5,672 bases of DNA. It comes from Flavobacteriales bacterium. GTDB taxonomy: Bacteria > Bacteroidota > Bacteroidia > Flavobacteriales > PHOS-HE28. The position numbers and the translations under genes were made by a program. Position 1 is the first letter of the stretch. Each line of letters begins with the position of its first letter. Shown here piece after piece: positions 4,305-5,672 of this stretch. The notes beneath the pieces were generated by a model that ran no database searches, was not told the DNA's origin, and saw nothing but the letters and a program-made list of their open reading frames with translations. The stretch is from positions 1 through 5,672 of the forward strand of contig SSGN01000119.1 of the NCBI GenBank assembly GCA_008016945.1. The letters run 5' to 3'.

Positions 4305-5672
4305 ATGAAAAGATCCTCCGCCTTGGCCTACATGCTGTTTGCATCCTCCTTCGCCACGCTGGCCCAGGATACGTGCACGGCTGACGCCATCACCATTCCG
4401 GATGCCTTGGATTCGTGGCAATGGGTCTCGGGCAGCTATCCGCCCGGTGGCTCCGTAACCTATGAGCTCCCCCTGCTGCAAAGCAATTCCATCCACTATG
4501 TGTTCAAGACCGGCTGTGGTGACGGCGCATGGGCGGACCACAACACGGTGCTGGAATACCGCACAACACCGCCCTGCCTGCTTGTGATGGCCGACAGTGG
4601 CAGTTGCGCTCAAGGTGGTAGCGAATTGGACATCAACTTCGTGGTGTGGGAAGGTCCCTCGCGGATCCGTGTTCGCGGTGCGAACGGGGAAGGAGGCAGT
4701 TTCACCCTCGCCTATCGTTCAATCGGGGGCATGCCTGGCAACTGCAACGAATGTCCGTCCTTCGATGAGGCCCTGGCCCCCGGCAGCTATTGGCAAACTG
4801 TTGATGGAAGCTATGGGATCGACGGATGCAAGGTGTACAAGGTTTCCGTGGCCAACGGCCTGACCTATGATTTCAAGACAGGATGTGGCGACGGGGCCAC
4901 CGCCGACCACGATACCCGGATCAGCATCTCGAATGTCTATTGCAACGAGTTGGTATCAAACGACAATGGTTGCGAAGCCGGGCGATCCTCCACCACCTGG
5001 ACCGCCACGGGGGCCAGCACCATATTCGTGCGGGTGGCGGGAGCCTCCGGTGAAGCGGGGAACTTCTCCATGGCCTACCGCCGTTCCGGCGGCAATGGAA
5101 GCGCATGCGGCAGTTGCACGGACTATGATGCCAACCTCAGCGCGAGCTGGGACTGGGCCACGGTTTCTGGCAGCTACCTGCCCGATGGATGCCAAGTGTA
5201 CCGGCTTTCCCAGGCGGAAGGCTATGTATACACCTACAAGACCGGCTGCGGCGATGGGGCATCCTGCGACCACGACGCTCAACTGGAACTGCTTGATGAT
5301 TCGTGCAACGTGCTGCTCACTGGCACCGACCAGTGCGACGACGGCTCGTCCACGCTGGAATTCACCTCCACCGGTGAATGGCCCTTGTTCCTGCGGGTAT
5401 CCGGCATTGACGGCGTCGGGGGCAACTACACATTGGCCCGTCGGCGGCATGGCACTTGTCCCACGTGCCCGGACCACGACCTGGAGATCACCCCAACGCT
5501 TCAATGGCAAACGTCGGACTCCAGCTTCCTGGAATATGGCTGCCGGGTGTACAAGGTCAATGTGACCGCAGGAATGACCTACGCTTTCCAACTGGAATGC
5601 ACCGATTGCAACTGGTGGGATGACCTTACGCCGATGATGGAGGCCCATGATTCGGCCTGCAACATCATGGAC
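4305..5672 (+). CDS. Exported cysteine-rich tandem-repeat protein, N-terminal 456 residues (runs off the window)
   Basis: The frame from ATG 4305 is open for 456 codons to the right edge with no stop. Residues 1-20 form a signal peptide: basic MKR, a hydrophobic stretch ALAYMLFASSFATLA, and likely cleavage before Q21. C24 has no lipobox, so it is not an obvious lipoprotein. The rest consists of tandem units of about 120 residues: about 24-142, 147-265, 268-384, and 385 onward (cut). A typical unit reads CxxC, then GSY, GCxVYKV, YxFKTGCGDGAxxDHD, a CN pair, a further Cys, FVRV or FLRV, and GxxGNFxLAYRR. The strand-like pattern resembles bacterial PPC (pre-peptidase C-terminal) or CUB-like beta-sandwiches. 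That is a resemblance, not an identification. No catalytic domain is visible. Given PorT in the same window, a T9SS-exported surface or secreted protein is plausible, but the C-terminal sorting domain would lie beyond the window. Start choice: ATG 4305 begins the signal peptide; ATG 4332 would remove its basic end. Base composition is less GC-rich than in the preceding genes. Confidence 0.87.
   Translation, partial: MKRSSALAYMLFASSFATLAQDTCTADAITIPDALDSWQWVSGSYPPGGSVTYELPLLQSNSIHYVFKTGCGDGAWADHNTVLEYRTTPPCLLVMADSGSCAQGGSELDINFVVWEGPSRIRVRGANGEGGSFTLAYRSIGGMPGNCNECPSFDEALAPGSYWQTVDGSYGIDGCKVYKVSVANGLTYDFKTGCGDGATADHDTRISISNVYCNELVSNDNGCEAGRSSTTWTATGASTIFVRVAGASGEAGNFSMAYRRSGGNGSACGSCTDYDANLSASWDWATVSGSYLPDGCQVYRLSQAEGYVYTYKTGCGDGASCDHDAQLELLDDSCNVLLTGTDQCDDGSSTLEFTSTGEWPLFLRVSGIDGVGGNYTLARRRHGTCPTCPDHDLEITPTLQWQTSDSSFLEYGCRVYKVNVTAGMTYAFQLECTDCNWWDDLTPMMEAHDSACNIMD
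4374..5672 (+). repeat. Coding tandem repeat: four cysteine-rich units of about 120 residues
   Basis: Units begin near 4374, 4743, 5106 and 5457 (the last incomplete). The marker KTGCGDGA is encoded at 4506-4529, 4875-4898 and 5238-5261, giving spacings of 123 and 121 codons. In the fourth unit the equivalent position reads QLECTDCN. Codons for identical residues differ between units (TGT/TGC, GGC/GGT/GGA, GAC/GAT), so these are old, diverged duplications held together by protein-level selection rather than a recent expansion. Cysteine counts are 4, 6 and 7 for the three complete units, and 6 so far in the fourth. Confidence 0.85.

Noticed and set aside
4867..5565. Plus-strand ORF of 232 codons overlapping the repeat protein in another frame
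   Set aside because: It is Pro, Ala, Thr and Arg-rich, with no repeat periodicity or signal. The competing frame shows a signal peptide and four matching units, so this one is a shadow. The same applies to 4597-4863.
4956..5648. Minus-strand ORF of 230 codons opposite the repeat protein
   Set aside because: It has no recognisable motif, and its apparent regularity mirrors the repeats on the other strand.

Overview
The window looks like chromosomal DNA of a GC-rich member of the Bacteroidota. The strongest argument is a PorT-type outer-membrane protein of the type IX secretion system (T9SS), a family confined to that phylum. It sits directly downstream of ubiE/menG, a neighbourhood I recall from Bacteroidota genomes. 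The near absence of Shine-Dalgarno sequences before the starts fits the same phylum. A high-GC Flavobacteriales-like lineage is my guess; the sequence shown does not settle the order.

Positions 1-2529 hold a compact same-strand cluster: the last 15 codons of an unidentified gene, a heptose-7-phosphate kinase (rfaE1), the menaquinone methyltransferase (ubiE/menG) and porT. The first three are joined by 4-base ATGA stop/start overlaps, and porT follows after 44 bases. The products serve the cell envelope: LPS inner-core heptose, the respiratory quinone, and the outer-membrane part of T9SS.

Positions 2530-2628 are a 99-base gap filled almost entirely by two unrelated degenerate 7-base tandem repeats set back to back (GATCGG-Y, then CCMACTG). 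The second array stops 7 bases before the start of a 510-residue FAD-dependent dehydrogenase of unknown physiological role (2629-4161).

Positions 4162-4304 form a second gap. It is much more AT-rich towards its end and contains one more copy of the CCCACTG motif. From 4305 to the window edge an uninterrupted 456-codon frame encodes an exported, cysteine-rich protein made of tandem domains of about 120 residues. Three are complete and a fourth is cut by the window edge. It has a signal peptide, and it is plausibly a cell-surface or secreted T9SS client, although the C-terminal sorting domain that would prove this lies outside the window.

All genes are on the + strand. The long minus-strand and alternate-frame ORFs are shadows expected in GC-rich coding DNA. 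No RNA gene, CRISPR array, insertion sequence or convincing terminator was seen. I see no obviously new multi-gene system. The most unusual items are the repeat protein and the paired heptamer arrays.
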